Below the pieces are notes generated by a model. The model worked only from the letters and a program-made list of their open reading frames with translations. It was not told the origin of the DNA and searched no databases. 64,000 bases of DNA from Arachnopeziza araneosa (Eukaryota; Ascomycota; Leotiomycetes; Helotiales; Arachnopezizaceae). The translations under genes and the position numbers were made by a program. The stretch covers positions 1,574 through 65,573 of the forward strand of contig QYAI01000218.1 in the NCBI GenBank assembly GCA_003988855.1, given 5' to 3'. Shown here in pieces: positions 33,358 through 44,862 of the stretch (position 1 is the first letter of the stretch; every line of letters begins with the position of its first letter).

Positions 33358-35616
33358 CTACCATCTCACCACCTCAATTGACTCATTCTCAGATTGGAGA
33401 CAGGCTGCCAGAGCATTGTCATCTCGGTAGTCCAGATCGAATTGCGGGTCTTCGAGCCCTAGTATTTCTAAAGATGAGGGTATGTTGTCTTCTTGTGCTC
33501 GTCCCATTACTGGCACGTTTTCGTGTTCAAAATCACCTGCTTTCCGTGGGTGAGGGCTCCTTGGATGCCATGGGATATCCAACGATTCATCATCGAGCAT
33601 TAAATAATCGGGCGTCAAGCCCTCATTGGCAGAGCTGGTTTCGAAGCTAAAGTCGGAGTATTCTACCTGCTGACTGTTGTGGTGCGACATATTTGAAGGC
33701 GTTTCTGTTTGGAGGTTCCGATCTAGGCTCGGAGGCCCGGAATTGGTTGGTAGGTCAAGATCGAGAGAATTGGATCTATTCATTACCTCAATATTAGATA
33801 GTGCAGTAGTAGAGACGATTGGATTAGCAATATCTGATCTCGTAAAATCCAGTGGCATTTCTTCAGGTGGTGGGTCTAGTCCTCTTCCTGATGCTGATCG
33901 AAGGGTGTGGTCGCTGGAATCTATCGGAATTGCTGAGACGGGTACTTGAAACTCATTCGATCCCATTGGATCGAGCAGTAGGCTTTGAACAAACGGGACA
34001 CCAGTTATTGTAGACTGATAAGCCTGCCGAATGGATTGTACGAAGTAGTCGAAACTATCATTGTCTAAGTGTACAGACCCCTGCCCAACATCGCGCTGAT
34101 AAATTCGACCAAGAATATTGATGACAGATTCAAAATCTGACGGGTAGAGCTCAAATTCGTCGTCTGCAGACATTAGAAAAGTGAATTCGAATCATTTGAG
34201 CAACTTACATGGACTAAGAGGTTCAGGAATGCCAGGAAAAAGTATCCTCCAAATGCTGAACCATTCTTTCTCTCCAGGTGGTCGCTTTCCTTTTCTCAAT
34301 CGGAGGAGTTGTTCTATATCTCTCCTTTGGTCTTCACCAATTTCCGATTCACCGTCTCTTGGGCTATGCTGCTGTTCTCTAAAATGATATCTGGAGAACT
34401 ATGAACATAATTTCATTGTGGACAGTTCGGCGAGAAACTCACTTCATTCTTCGCAGCTGATCTTCAACTGGGCCGGGACCAAAACATGTTCGATACTTCA
34501 CATCGTTCAGTGGGTGATATTTTCTTGGATCTTTCTTGTGAAAAGGGCACGCAAATGTCCGCACGAGGCCCTGTTTCCGATCCTGCCTTTGGGTTCTTGA
34601 AGCAGTCCTATTTCTTCCTCTTGTGCGCTGGTTCTGTTGGCTGCTTCCTCCTAGCTGTGTCTCACCATTTGAGCCTAACAGATTTTCATCGCGTGATGTG
34701 GAAGCATTCCCGGATCTGGTATGGGGATTGTTTCTGTTGCGCGATTCTTCATAGCCAGGAACTACCGTGAATGCGCCTTCATGACTAAGAAACCCATTTC
34801 GAATAGATTCATGAATTCGGGGAATGATTTCGCCAATGAAACTAGAATCATGCCCCAAGATAGACACCAGGTGAGATTCCAAGATTTCGAAGATTTCCTC
34901 CGATGTTTCACTTTCGTGTTCTGACATTTGACTTTGATCATCATCTTCATCGCTTTCGTTTCCATCGCTCTCGTCAGTCTCTACATCCGTCTCAGTGTCA
35001 AGATCATGAGAGTTCTCGGTAAAAATGGTCTGAGGAGATGATTGGGTGCTTGGCGAAGATCCAGCTGAAGCTGGTGACAATGTTGAGGTAGGACTAGATA
35101 GCACCAAAGTATTGCAGATTTGAGTACTTAAATTCTGATGCAAAAGTTGGGGCTCAGGAATTTGAACTTCTAGGCAAGAAGCCTTACCATCCTTTGTGGT
35201 CGAATCAGCGGTAGGAACAACCTCTAGAGGGAGAGAAGGAATAGGACTGAAAAATGGTTAGTCACTTCATAATTGCCACCAAAGTGAGATACAAACCACG
35301 CTTCGAGTCTCAAAGGTATCTTAAGCGCATGTGACAAGACCTGGTTCCTTGGAAAAAAGCGCTGCGTCACACACTCCGTTGGGCAATTTACACAACGAAC
35401 ATGCTCACAGCCTGGGCAACGCTCAATGAAAATCGTCATTCCTGCATGTTCGCCGCAATTACTACAACACCATAACGATGTGAATTTGTAAAATACGTAA
35501 CCATCTTTAGTCTTGCGGCAGCTAATGCTACCATCGATTTTGGAATTTTCGGCATTTTCAATCTCGGAAGCATGCTTATCCATAGAGAGAGGTGCGATAG
35601 AATGGGACATAGCCAT
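33358..35616 (-). CDS. zinc-ribbon and C2HC-finger protein, regulator-like
   Basis: Exons 35616-35297, 35246-34443, 34390-34209 and 34163-33358 give 703 aa. The N-terminal part has a Cys-rich ribbon (WCCSNCGEHAG, then CPGCEHVRCVNCP, residues ~49-80). The middle is Ser/Asp/Glu-rich and disordered, then a finger-like segment FACPFHKKDPRKYH...CFGPGP...RRMKYHF. In related fungal proteins this segment continues into a second C2H2 unit ahead of an LFPG-type block; here it runs directly into a charged linker and then EWFSIWRILFPGIPEP, so one finger seems missing. The C-terminal third is acidic. All four joins keep frame with GT-AG borders. Likely nuclear, possibly a transcription regulator; inference. 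Confidence 0.75.
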
Positions 35617-37293
35617 TGGCTTGAAGCGTCAAGCCCACAGGATAACGATTTGGGTCAGCGCCGTGATTTGATTGAGAGTCAAGTCTGTGTCGAGGCTTTC
35701 TGTTTATTGTACCTGCATCTATCTGTAAAAACGGGGCGTTTAGCTTGCTGAGCCTTGTTTGTAAAGTGCTTTGAATGGAGCAAAGAAATCGAATCGAGAG
35801 ATATCTGGATGTCACGAACGACAGGAGACTTGGATCGAGAGGTGACCTCTGATTGGCTAGTTTCTGCTGAAGTTCGCACCGAAAAATGAAGCATCACGTG
35901 ATGAAGCGACCCAATAACGAGACCCACAGCTGTGTCTGCAACATCTTGAAACACGACCAGGAATGCGCAGAAGATAGAATGGAATGCTGGTTGATGGAAA
36001 TAATATTGAGGAATACGAGGCGTTTCTTAAGTGTGCTCGAACATAATGTACACAGGTGCTGGAAGCAACGCTGTCAGCTTTACCTGGGTAAAACCAAGGC
36101 CGGTGGGCCCCCATCAAAGAAACAGCAGTGTTCGCCGACACTGATCGGATGTCAACCCTCTGTCAACGAGAAGTATTTGACACGAAAAGTTCAATACTCT
36201 TGGAAAAATAAAGAAACGCAGAGGTACTTGAAAATTCAAAATGAGATATGAATAAAAAGACGAAGCGATTTTCGTCTTAGCTAACTGCATATTGCGCACT
36301 TGCACGGAATATTAAAGAAAAGTTCTTTGAAATCCGAAGCCATCAAGACCAACGGGATTTGATTTCTGAATGGTTGATTTGGTGGAAAGAGGGAGATGGT
36401 GAGAAGCGGGAGAAACTGCAAACCAGGTGGAAGATTACTAAACAATGGAAGTCGGTGTGTCTTTCTTGCACATGACTCGCATTTTATGTTCAGACAGACA
36501 TATGTTTTATAAAAGTTATTGGAGAGCCATACATACTGGCAAGTAGAGCGAGCTGGTAAGTTGAATATCAAACTTAAGCTGTAGAGCAGGTCACGTGCCA
36601 GTATCCCGTGTATGTATCACGTGATGAGGTATAAGTTCTACTTACCTAGGTATACTAGCGAGTCTGTATAGGTACTCTTTAATATTTTATCTAGCTCTGT
36701 CAAATCTATATTTCAAAGATATTTACAGCAAAAATCCAATCTTGACAGCCATCACAAGAGCTCAGGAACTTTAGCGAATCAATCATCCCTCCCAATCCCG
36801 TGAAATTATCTCAGCCCTACAGCTCCTCCACCACTCCCCACGATCTTTTGAAATAGAGCCCAGCAGCATGCTCATTAAACCCATGCCATGTTCCAAGCAT
36901 AATCTCAACTGAACCACGCTTTTGTTCTACCTTCACGCTTATATCAGCTGAGGGTCAGATATCCCGTGTTTCGCTGTCCGACGAAAACGTTCCGGAACCC
37001 GGAGTTTGGGAAAGTAAATATGCCGATTTGGGACACTAAAAATATTGTGAGTTTTGAGAACGCGAATGATGTGTCTGGAAATGAAAGAAGTGGGAAGGTA
37101 GAACGACTGTTGAGTTGCAGGCGGCTGACCTGGTGGTGTGAGAGGTTGTGCTTAAAAGCTGGTCGTTTTCCGTCTTCTATATCTGAAGGTTACTTCTCCT
37201 TCTCAGCCACTTGTCTATCTCTTCGACTCTTTCCTATCAATCAAATCTTTCTTGCCAGACTATACCTAGTTACTTAGTATCTTTATCAGAAAT
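35617..37293. other. intergenic region between divergent genes, with CACGTG boxes
   Basis: No supported gene. Contains two perfect TCACGTGA palindromes (35894-35901 and 36617-36624) and a TCACGTG at 36591-36597. Confidence 0.5.
36591..36624. promoter_or_regulatory. paired TCACGTG boxes
   Basis: TCACGTG at 36591 and TCACGTGA at 36617, about 670 bp upstream of the hydrolase ATG. CACGTG is the core site of bHLH factors such as Cbf1; binding here is inferred only. Confidence 0.35.
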
Positions 37294-38055
37294 ATGTCCA
37301 AACCAACCCTCGTCCTCGTTCCTGGCGCTTGGCATTCTGCCAGCTGCTATGACAAGATAATCGCCCTTCTCTCACCAAACTATAAATGCGTTGCAGTGCC
37401 ACTCCCCTCCACAGATGGTACCAACAATGGCAGTTTCCTGGACGACATTACTGCTGTTCGGACTGCAATCCTGACCGAGACAACAGCGGGTCATGATGTT
37501 GTTCTCATCGCCCACTCCTATGGCGGTCAAGTAGCGAACAGTTCGTTCAAAGATCTTGCCAAATCTTCGTCTTCCTCTTCCGCAACAGGAACTGGTCACG
37601 TTATTGGCCTCATCCTCCTCGCTTCTGGGTTCACGGTCTCGGGTATCGGATTCCTCGAAGGCGCAGGAGGTAAACCACCACCATCCTGGGTTGCGGACGA
37701 AGTATCTGGCTTCGCAACCCTAGTCGCTGATCCAAGAGAGATGTTTTACCATGATCTACCTGTTGAGGAAGGAGAGTACTGGGTTTCCAAACTTCAGAAA
37801 CAGAGTTTGAAAGCGTTGAGTGAGGGTGGTGAATATGCGTATTCAGGTTGGAAGGAGGTTCCTGCTTGGTTCGTTGCGACAATCGATGATAAGGCATTTC
37901 CGGTTGAGGCGCAGAGGTATTTTGCAACCACTGCGAAGGAAGAGGGGGATGTGACGTGGAGAGAATTGAATAGCGGGCATAGTGTCATGTTGGCGTTGCC
38001 GGAGGAGACGGCGAAAATTGTAGAGGAGGCTGTGAAAGACTTTGAGGGGAAATAG
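37294..38055 (+). CDS. alpha/beta hydrolase, EstC-like esterase
   Basis: Single exon, 253 aa, cytosolic (no signal peptide). Features are the N-terminal LVLVPGAWHSASCYDKI with an oxyanion-hole-type GAWH, the nucleophile elbow AHSYGGQ (Ser75), a likely acid in VATIDDKAFP (Asp199/200) and His229 in NSGHSVML. This matches small fungal and bacterial esterase/lactonase-like hydrolases. It is convergent with the C6 regulator at 38120-40553, with 64 bp between their stop codons, and a nitrilase lies beyond; a shared metabolic role is possible. The substrate is unknown. Confidence 0.88.
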   Translation: MSKPTLVLVPGAWHSASCYDKIIALLSPNYKCVAVPLPSTDGTNNGSFLDDITAVRTAILTETTAGHDVVLIAHSYGGQVANSSFKDLAKSSSSSSATGTGHVIGLILLASGFTVSGIGFLEGAGGKPPPSWVADEVSGFATLVADPREMFYHDLPVEEGEYWVSKLQKQSLKALSEGGEYAYSGWKEVPAWFVATIDDKAFPVEAQRYFATTAKEEGDVTWRELNSGHSVMLALPEETAKIVEEAVKDFEGK

Positions 38056-38119
38056 GAGGAGTGATGTAGTCAGAACAGCTTATATCCAGTCCTTTACCTT
38101 TTCTTGACTTTCGTGATGG

Positions 38120-40553
38120 CTAGGTCTGTGGCCATGAGAAGTCAATGTCAAAGACATCTTGTATCGCTGAAAGTTCAGGATAAAGTTGCGAGTCATAATC
38201 TACCGGGTGGAATTCTTCGTAAACATGGTTGTCAATGATAATATCGAAACTATTATCATTTCCATCAAACGTGTCCACGCCTAGCCACAGATCCTGGGAT
38301 GAATTCCAATGTCCAAGATCGGAATTGAGATAATCTTCCGATTGGGGTTTTTCGGGGTTCTCTCGAAGATATTTAGAAGAGGTGGTGTCTTGAGAAATAG
38401 AAACACCAGCGGCGCTCCCAACTTCAGGAATAGGAAGTACTGTTCCTGATGCTCCTGTGCTATTTTGTGCGTCTGGTACCTTAACGACAAAACTCCATCG
38501 TAATGGCAGCACACCGACAACTTTCCATTTCACAGCAAGATTTTGAATCTGTGCAATCGCCTTGGACGCACTGGACCAGTACTTTTGTAGCGAGGCGAGA
38601 ACTTCTAAACAAATCTGAAGTTTCTTTCGCGTAAATGACTTGAGGGATGGCGTTTGAGCTGTTCCATTAAGCAGATGTACAATAGAAGCAGTGAGGATGT
38701 GATGAATGACAAAAGATAGCGCTGGAGCTGGATTGTCGTGCGGTTTATTCTGAATGTAATGTTTGTTGAAGATCTGGATACACTGTGTCATGCGAGTTGC
38801 AGCTGAGGTCATGGTTGAAAGAGCCAGAGAAAATGAGCTGCTTCCTGGAGGTTCACGGAGGTACGGTCTATGTATCAAGAGAAGTGACATTTGATATGAC
38901 ATGTGAAGAAATAAAACTGTCTTAGGCGTGCTTGAACTCGAACCTTGGGTTGGTGCTCGTAGTGCGGGTGGCATACCCTTCTTGAAAGCCAAGAGAGCAG
39001 CGCGAGCTGAGAGAAGCAAACGATTCCGATGAGCAAACTGAAGGGTCGCGAAATTGAACGAATAACTATTATAACTTTCAACGATGGATGCACGGCACGA
39101 CTTGGGAAATCGGCTTACATTTGGTCCATGAATTGATCATGTGTATTCCAAAGCTTGCACTGATGGCTGAAAACGATTTCATCGACAGATGCTGTATTAT
39201 CGAGAAGAGAACAAAGCGGAGGAACATCTATGCGTCGCCAAGGTACCATAGTATTCCGCCCTAATAACGAAGTGGTAATCCTGACAATGTTCAATCAGCT
39301 TGGTCTTTAATTTTGGGCATTACGCGAACGATTTGGGGAAAAGTTACCTGTCTAGGAGGAAAAATGACCAAAAGGTTCTCACTCTCGTATCGCGTTCTCT
39401 TTCTAAGACTATTTTTGACGGATGAGACTCAGAAAGTGCCTCTAGCCCGATAACATGTAAGCCAAGACTCATGACAACTCCGCTGGCCATCGCTATATAG
39501 TACTTAGTTAACGTTAAATCTAATTATGTCACTAACTCACCGATATAGACTTGAGCTATATTGTTGTGTTCCTGACTCAGTTCTCTCCATGCCAAAAGAG
39601 TTAACGCTTGCACAACTGTCGCTGATGGGTGCTCCCGAGTAGCTTTGATCGCCCCTTCGTCTACAAGGTTCGCATAAAAATGGCCAACTGCTTGCTCCTC
39701 TGGTTTTGACGAAAAAAGCGCACCTGCAGCAAAGACAGCATTATGTAACAAATTGAGGCTGGAGTCTTCGAAAGGATAGGACTCTGGCATCAACACAGTC
39801 GAAGGTGGCAAAAATTGATGAACTGGGTTTAGCTCGGATAAGAATAAATTGGACAATGTCTTTCTCATTGGTTTGCTACAATGAGTCTGAAGTGGTGCAC
39901 TTCCCGCCAACCTGGACTGTTTTTGAAGCGTATCAGAGGTAGCTTCCTGAAGCACGGAAGTTGATGGAAAGCAGAAGTTACCGGATGGCCCAATGAAAGC
40001 AGGCTCGCCCTGGTCACCGATATTCATTTGCCATACAAGAGCACTCAGGTCATCAATAGCCGATGACGAGAGATTGCCAGCGGATTCACCACCCATTGCT
40101 TGTTGCTCAGGATCCTGATCGGAGACTTCACCACCTAGGTTCTGCAGTGTATGCTCTTGCTTTTCGCTCAAACCTGGCGAATCCAACTCAGCAGTGGAGC
40201 TATTAGGCTTCGAGATAACGCCCAGCATTGGTTCCGATATTAGAAATCTTGATTGATCCGTCGTACGCTCTAGATCCGCGACTAGTCTCCTCAGCGTTGC
40301 CACCTCATCTTCCAAACTCGAAACATACTCAGCATCCAACTGTTTACGTCTAGTTATAATTAGTTACTAAAGTACGTCGGATGCGGTATACTCAATTGCG
40401 TGTCTCAACCATCCCGGCATATTGACAATCTTTCTCCGAAGCAGTACAGGAAGTGCAGGTTGGGCGAAGGCCATCACATTTCCGCTTACGCTTCCGACAC
40501 TCCTCACAAGCTACACTAATACGCTTGTCCTTCTGGACTGGTCTACTTTCCAT
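38120..40553 (-). CDS. Zn(II)2Cys6 fungal transcription factor with coiled coil
   Basis: Exons 40553-40410, 40339-39541, 39492-39348, 39280-39119 and 39065-38120 give 731 aa. The zinc cluster is CEECRKRKRKC (Cys16, 19, 26) with Cys33, 36 and 43, and the first join leads into a coiled coil, EYVSSLEDEVATLRRLVADLE. The middle homology region follows: YPFEDSSLNLLHNAVFAAGA, AQVYIGMASGVVMSLGLHV, TRVRTFWSFFLLDR and PWRRIDVPPL. The fifth exon starts at AATAG/T so that HDQFMDQIYSFNFATL reads through. The first intron begins GTTGAG, because the next GT would follow an in-frame stop. It probably controls a metabolic pathway; the adjacent nitrilase and hydrolase are candidates. Confidence 0.85.
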
Positions 40554-40853
40554 CACGTAGAAGATGCTGAGTACCTGAGTAAGAGAGGATACGCCGCCCA
40601 CAATAGTGGGTAGCCTGGATGCTGGATTGAGGATTGTGGTCTTTTAATGACGGAGGTAAGATTTATGTCACCGGAATAATCTAATGAGATTATAGGCTCC
40701 TAAGAATAAAGTTTCAGAAAGCTTGACGTATCTAATGCAAGTGTGATTTATAAGGATGATTTGAGTGAAGTCACTTTTAACGATAAGCCTATTACATAAG
40801 AACACATGATTAAAATAGCGCGGCAGTGCCTTCATCAAAACCTTGGGGGTTTT
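40554..40853. other. short intergenic region between regulator and nitrilase
   Basis: Promoter of the regulator on its left, nitrilase 3' flank on its right. Confidence 0.5.
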
Positions 40854-42013
40854 TCATGGAACATCAACGCGAAGATGTTTCTTCTCCTTCTCATCCACAC
40901 CCAAAAACAACATATCCGGTCTACTATAATGCCCACAGGGATCGAGAAATGATTTTGCCTGGAGAATTGCATTCAGCTCTAAATCCCCATATATGATTCC
41001 TTCCTCTGTCGCAGAGAGATCTTTCGAGAGTTGCCTGCCATCGGGCCCGAAGATTGCTGAAGAGCCACCACCAGCAGCATTACAAGCGACTCCATTGCTT
41101 GTGTCCATCAAATCAACTCCGGCTTGGCTCATGACTGAGGTACAATGCAGAACAAAGGACTGAGACTCGATTGCATAGTTTCGAGCTAAGGTGCGGCATC
41201 CTTCCAGAAAAGAAATATTAGCAAGAGCTTGCCATCTTAACACTTCCGACTAACCTTCTGCTGACATGGACCATAACTCGCCACCCCCGGAGTGTTTATA
41301 CACGGGTGGCCATGCGGCAACATGGATTTGTTCCCTCTGCAACATTGTATGATATTTGAGGAGTGGTTGAGTATGCTCCCAGCATGCTAGGGCACCAATT
41401 CGACCAACATCCGTATCAACAACATTCTTCAAGGAGTCTCCTGACGCATCCCCAAATATGGTTCGTTCCATATGAGTTGCCTTCAGCTTCCTGCGAAACA
41501 TCTTGTCCACACCATCCGACCCGATGACACTCTGTGAAATATACAGTGAATCGTGGTCGTTCTCTGAGAACCCCAAGACGACTATGATCTTATTTTTCGC
41601 GGCGCAGGCGCGGATGATATCCATTTCTGAAGATTGGCGGCGCAGGGAATTCTTCATGTACTTGACATGGAGATCGATATCAACAGGCCGTGACCTATCC
41701 TCATTTTAGCCTGGGGATAATATGCACCATTGACAGATTCTTACCAGATCCAAGCAGGATAACCCACGATCCAACACTCTGGAAATGTGACAAGCTGAGC
41801 ACCATTCCCAGCTGCTTCTTCGATGAGGCGGCAGGTTTTCTGAATTCCCTTTGCGAGATCCAGCCACTCTGGTTCAGCTTGTGTGACTGCAACACGAACT
41901 GTATCAGGCTTTTCATTTACAACCATGGTGTAGGTTTCGTTGTTGGTAGAGCTAAGCACCATATTGTCTTTAGCAGATATTGGAGGCTTTTGATCATATA
42001 GGAAGGGCTCCAA
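40854..42013 (-). CDS. nitrilase (carbon-nitrogen hydrolase)
   Basis: Hydrolyses organic nitriles to acids and ammonia. Exons 42013-41745, 41694-41255 and 41200-40854 give 351 aa. The catalytic Glu-Lys-Cys triad is visible: Glu79 in VTFPECWIVGYP, Lys161 in RRKLKATHMER and Cys194 in LACWEHTQPLLKYH. The GACWEH context fits true nitrilases rather than ureidopropionase-like branches; cyanide hydratases are related and cannot be excluded. ATGs at residues 18 and 30 are alternative starts, and most family members begin shortly before VRVAVTQAEP, so the first 29 residues may be untranslated. It lies head-to-tail with a C6 regulator on the same strand. Confidence 0.9.
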
Positions 42014-44181
42014 CTGTTATGTATGAACTGACCTTGTAGATCAAAAGGCGGGGTTATCAAAGCCTGTCAGATAACAGCGGCAATCAAACAGGGCACTTAG
42101 GTCACGGAGTCTTTTTAAACCTTTCGATAGTCTCTTACGGAGAAGGCTGAAACGTGGTGGCAGTTAGTCTGGAGCCCAACTTCCTGATTCTGGCGCTGGT
42201 GAGAGAGATCGGGGATGTTTCGGCGGCGGAATTGTAATACCGCCTCGATAGATGATTACTAATCAAGTGTTTTCCAAAACGTCAACACCTCTCACTTGCT
42301 CGCTTGCTCAGTGGCTTGATTGCGAGATCTTTCTGTCAGTCTGCTCTCTCCTTATCATGCTTGCTTTTGTCATTTTTTTGGTCTATCGGTAAGAAATCTA
42401 TCCCGTCCAGAGTACGTTCCAAATTTCTCATTTGCTGTAAAGTCCACCTGTCCCTTGGTTTTTAAAGTAATGAGGCTTTAGCTACGGTTCGATTTCTGAA
42501 GTATAAATAAATCGAGCCTTTTTTGTTATATTTTCATGTTGTCAAGTAAACTTAATATTGTCAAATCTCGGAGCTTTCATTTGTCTATTTCCTGTTCTGG
42601 GCATCCTATCTTCCTATTCGCAATTTCATTCGGAATCTTGGAAGATGCAGCTGGCGTGCAGCCACGTGGAACCACTCGCTTAGGGAGAATTGCGCATGAC
42701 ATTTCTGGTGCCCAAGCACAGCTTATTCTCAAGCCTGAAGCCAGCAAGCCCCAAAAGACCTCTTCGATTTTTCTCCAGATCGCAAAGAGCCCCTGTTTGT
42801 TACCCTCGTATAGGGATGTGATTCATTGAGCAATAATTCCTGGCTTTGTTCCTGGGTTCAAAGTCAATAAAAACTTGTTTGAAATTACCATTACACATGT
42901 TACTCAGCTAAATAGATCACTGGTCATGAGTTTGGATGTAAGCTCATACAAGGCATCTGCTGTCTAATGAAGTACAATATGCAACTGTCAGGCTAAAGGA
43001 CTTGGAATGTGTCGTTTTTATGTGACGCTGGCACAGCTACTATCGGTGATGTCTTTTCATTCTTCAGCGCGGAAGGCTAATTTACCTCTAGAATTTTGCC
43101 AATATACATCCGTGGGTATGACCCCAATCAAGGGGCTACGCAATCGTAAGTCCACTACTATTTTGGTCCTTTGGGCTCCTACCCATCACATTAGCTGTCC
43201 TTTTTATTCTGTGTTTCTATTAGACCAGCTTCGGGTAGGTTTGAATGGCTGCGACTTTTGTAGAGTCTCATGACTTGTAGAAATTACGTAAATCACAACC
43301 CCAGAAGATACTTCCACCTCGTTTGATGACCCACTATGACAATGCGCCTCTGTGGAAACGAGTTCTCGGTAAAGAGCCAGTAAGTACGTTTCGGCACCAA
43401 AACGTATATTCCGGCTTAGCATCTCACCAATCATGTTTCTTCATCGTCCAGCCTCTTTATGGGCATGCGCAAGTAGTCTGTCATTCTAAGCTGGCTCATT
43501 TTATTGGCGGTGAGGCATTGCAGATCTTCCAAATACTGGGCTCATCCTCACCTGAGGCAGCTCACATAAGCAGCCCTAGCGGCTTCCCAATAATGGGTGC
43601 AGGAATTCTATGCGCATTGGCTAGGAAACGAAGCGCTGGATTTGATAGCAAAATCAAGATTCTGCGATTTGTGCTTAGATTATCCCTTCTAAACTAAAAT
43701 TTTGCAGGAGAATCTACTCTCTATAGGTATCCAAAGAAGATATACACAGAGTATAAAATAGCCGCGAATCAGATAGGTTTGAGACTTAAAGTCGCAGATA
43801 GTGGTATTTGTAGCGAAGAGTTTGGAAATTTTGGCTCGTGCGCAGGAAACACTGCACTTACTGTTGGTCGGAGCAGCCAGTAAGCGTAGTGTAGCTTTAA
43901 CTACAGCTGAAAGCCCACTTTATATCTTCAGCTGAGTAAACGCCGAATCGGATAACTAAAATCCTAAATCCTAATTTAGGCTAAGAGAAAACGCGGCCGA
44001 CAGGTAGACATCAATCTCACAGCGCCAAGTGCTTTGTTAATTTTGAAGGACTCACCAGGTGCTGCTTCTGTGATATATAAATGATCCGCCCTACACTGCC
44101 TCATCATTTTCAAAGTCCTATCAACTATCCTTTGAATTGAATTCAATATCCTTCAAGTCCATCAATGTCACAGCTGTAACA
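42014..44181. other. intergenic region without supported gene
   Basis: About 2.2 kb. Frames at 42536-42829 and 43323-43697 have no recognisable features or splice partners. A TATAAAT element lies at about 44077, upstream of the next ORF. Confidence 0.45.
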
Positions 44182-44622
44182 ATGGCTACTGTAGCAAACC
44201 AGATCGGCAACGTCAGCGCAGCTCTCGCGGAATATAATGAATTAGACCAAGCGGGGGACACTGAGGGAGCCAACCTAACCCTTGCCAACAGCTGGACCAC
44301 CATCGAATGGTGTCTCGGACAACTGGCTGAGAGCAAGGGCGTGCAAGTCGGCGGAGGAGCTCAAGACGACGGCTCCCACTCATATCATGAGAACCTCATT
44401 TCGGCTTTCTCACAGCCACCGTTGAATACCGCCTTCCCATCTCTGTCTTCGGGCCCGATTCAAGGGATTTTGTCGGATAGCAAGGTAGCGAGGAATATGT
44501 GGAGTAAACCAGGGCAGTTTAGCGATGAGGAGGTGGGAGCAGAGATGCATAGGATGGTTAATGGCTTCCCGCTCATCATCACCGCCTTGGAAGATGCAAG
44601 AAGAAGGGCTGGTATCGACTAA
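44182..44622 (+). CDS. uncharacterised small soluble protein
   Basis: Not recognised. A single open frame of 146 aa from the ATG at 44182 (MATVANQIGNVSAALAEYNE); the same frame is open 15 codons further upstream without ATG. Composition is protein-like: Ala/Glu-rich helical start with NELDQAGDTEGANLTLANSW, one Cys, a Gly/Asp/His middle and a charged Arg-rich C-terminal helix. No signal peptide or membrane segment. A TATA-like box 105 bp upstream supports expression. It could be a lineage-specific gene. Confidence 0.55.
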   Translation: MATVANQIGNVSAALAEYNELDQAGDTEGANLTLANSWTTIEWCLGQLAESKGVQVGGGAQDDGSHSYHENLISAFSQPPLNTAFPSLSSGPIQGILSDSKVARNMWSKPGQFSDEEVGAEMHRMVNGFPLIITALEDARRRAGID

Positions 44623-44862
44623 GAGTTCTTGCAACAAACTAGTCGTCAAGGCGAGCCAGAGCTCAGTATTCTTTGTAACCAAACAATTACGGTAGCTGCA
44701 ACGAAACATGCTTTCCTTATAAAAGGACTCTAATTCATAAATAAAGCCTTCTCTCGAGGAATAACGTTGAGCATGGCACGCGAGACATAACATCACTCAA
44801 TAACCATTGCACTGTTGGCTCAGGTAGTCGGTTACAAGTTTTTTTTTGCTCTTATAAATAGT

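Noticed and set aside
43323..43697. 124-codon plus-strand frame
   Set aside because: No recognisable features and no neighbouring exons that fit.
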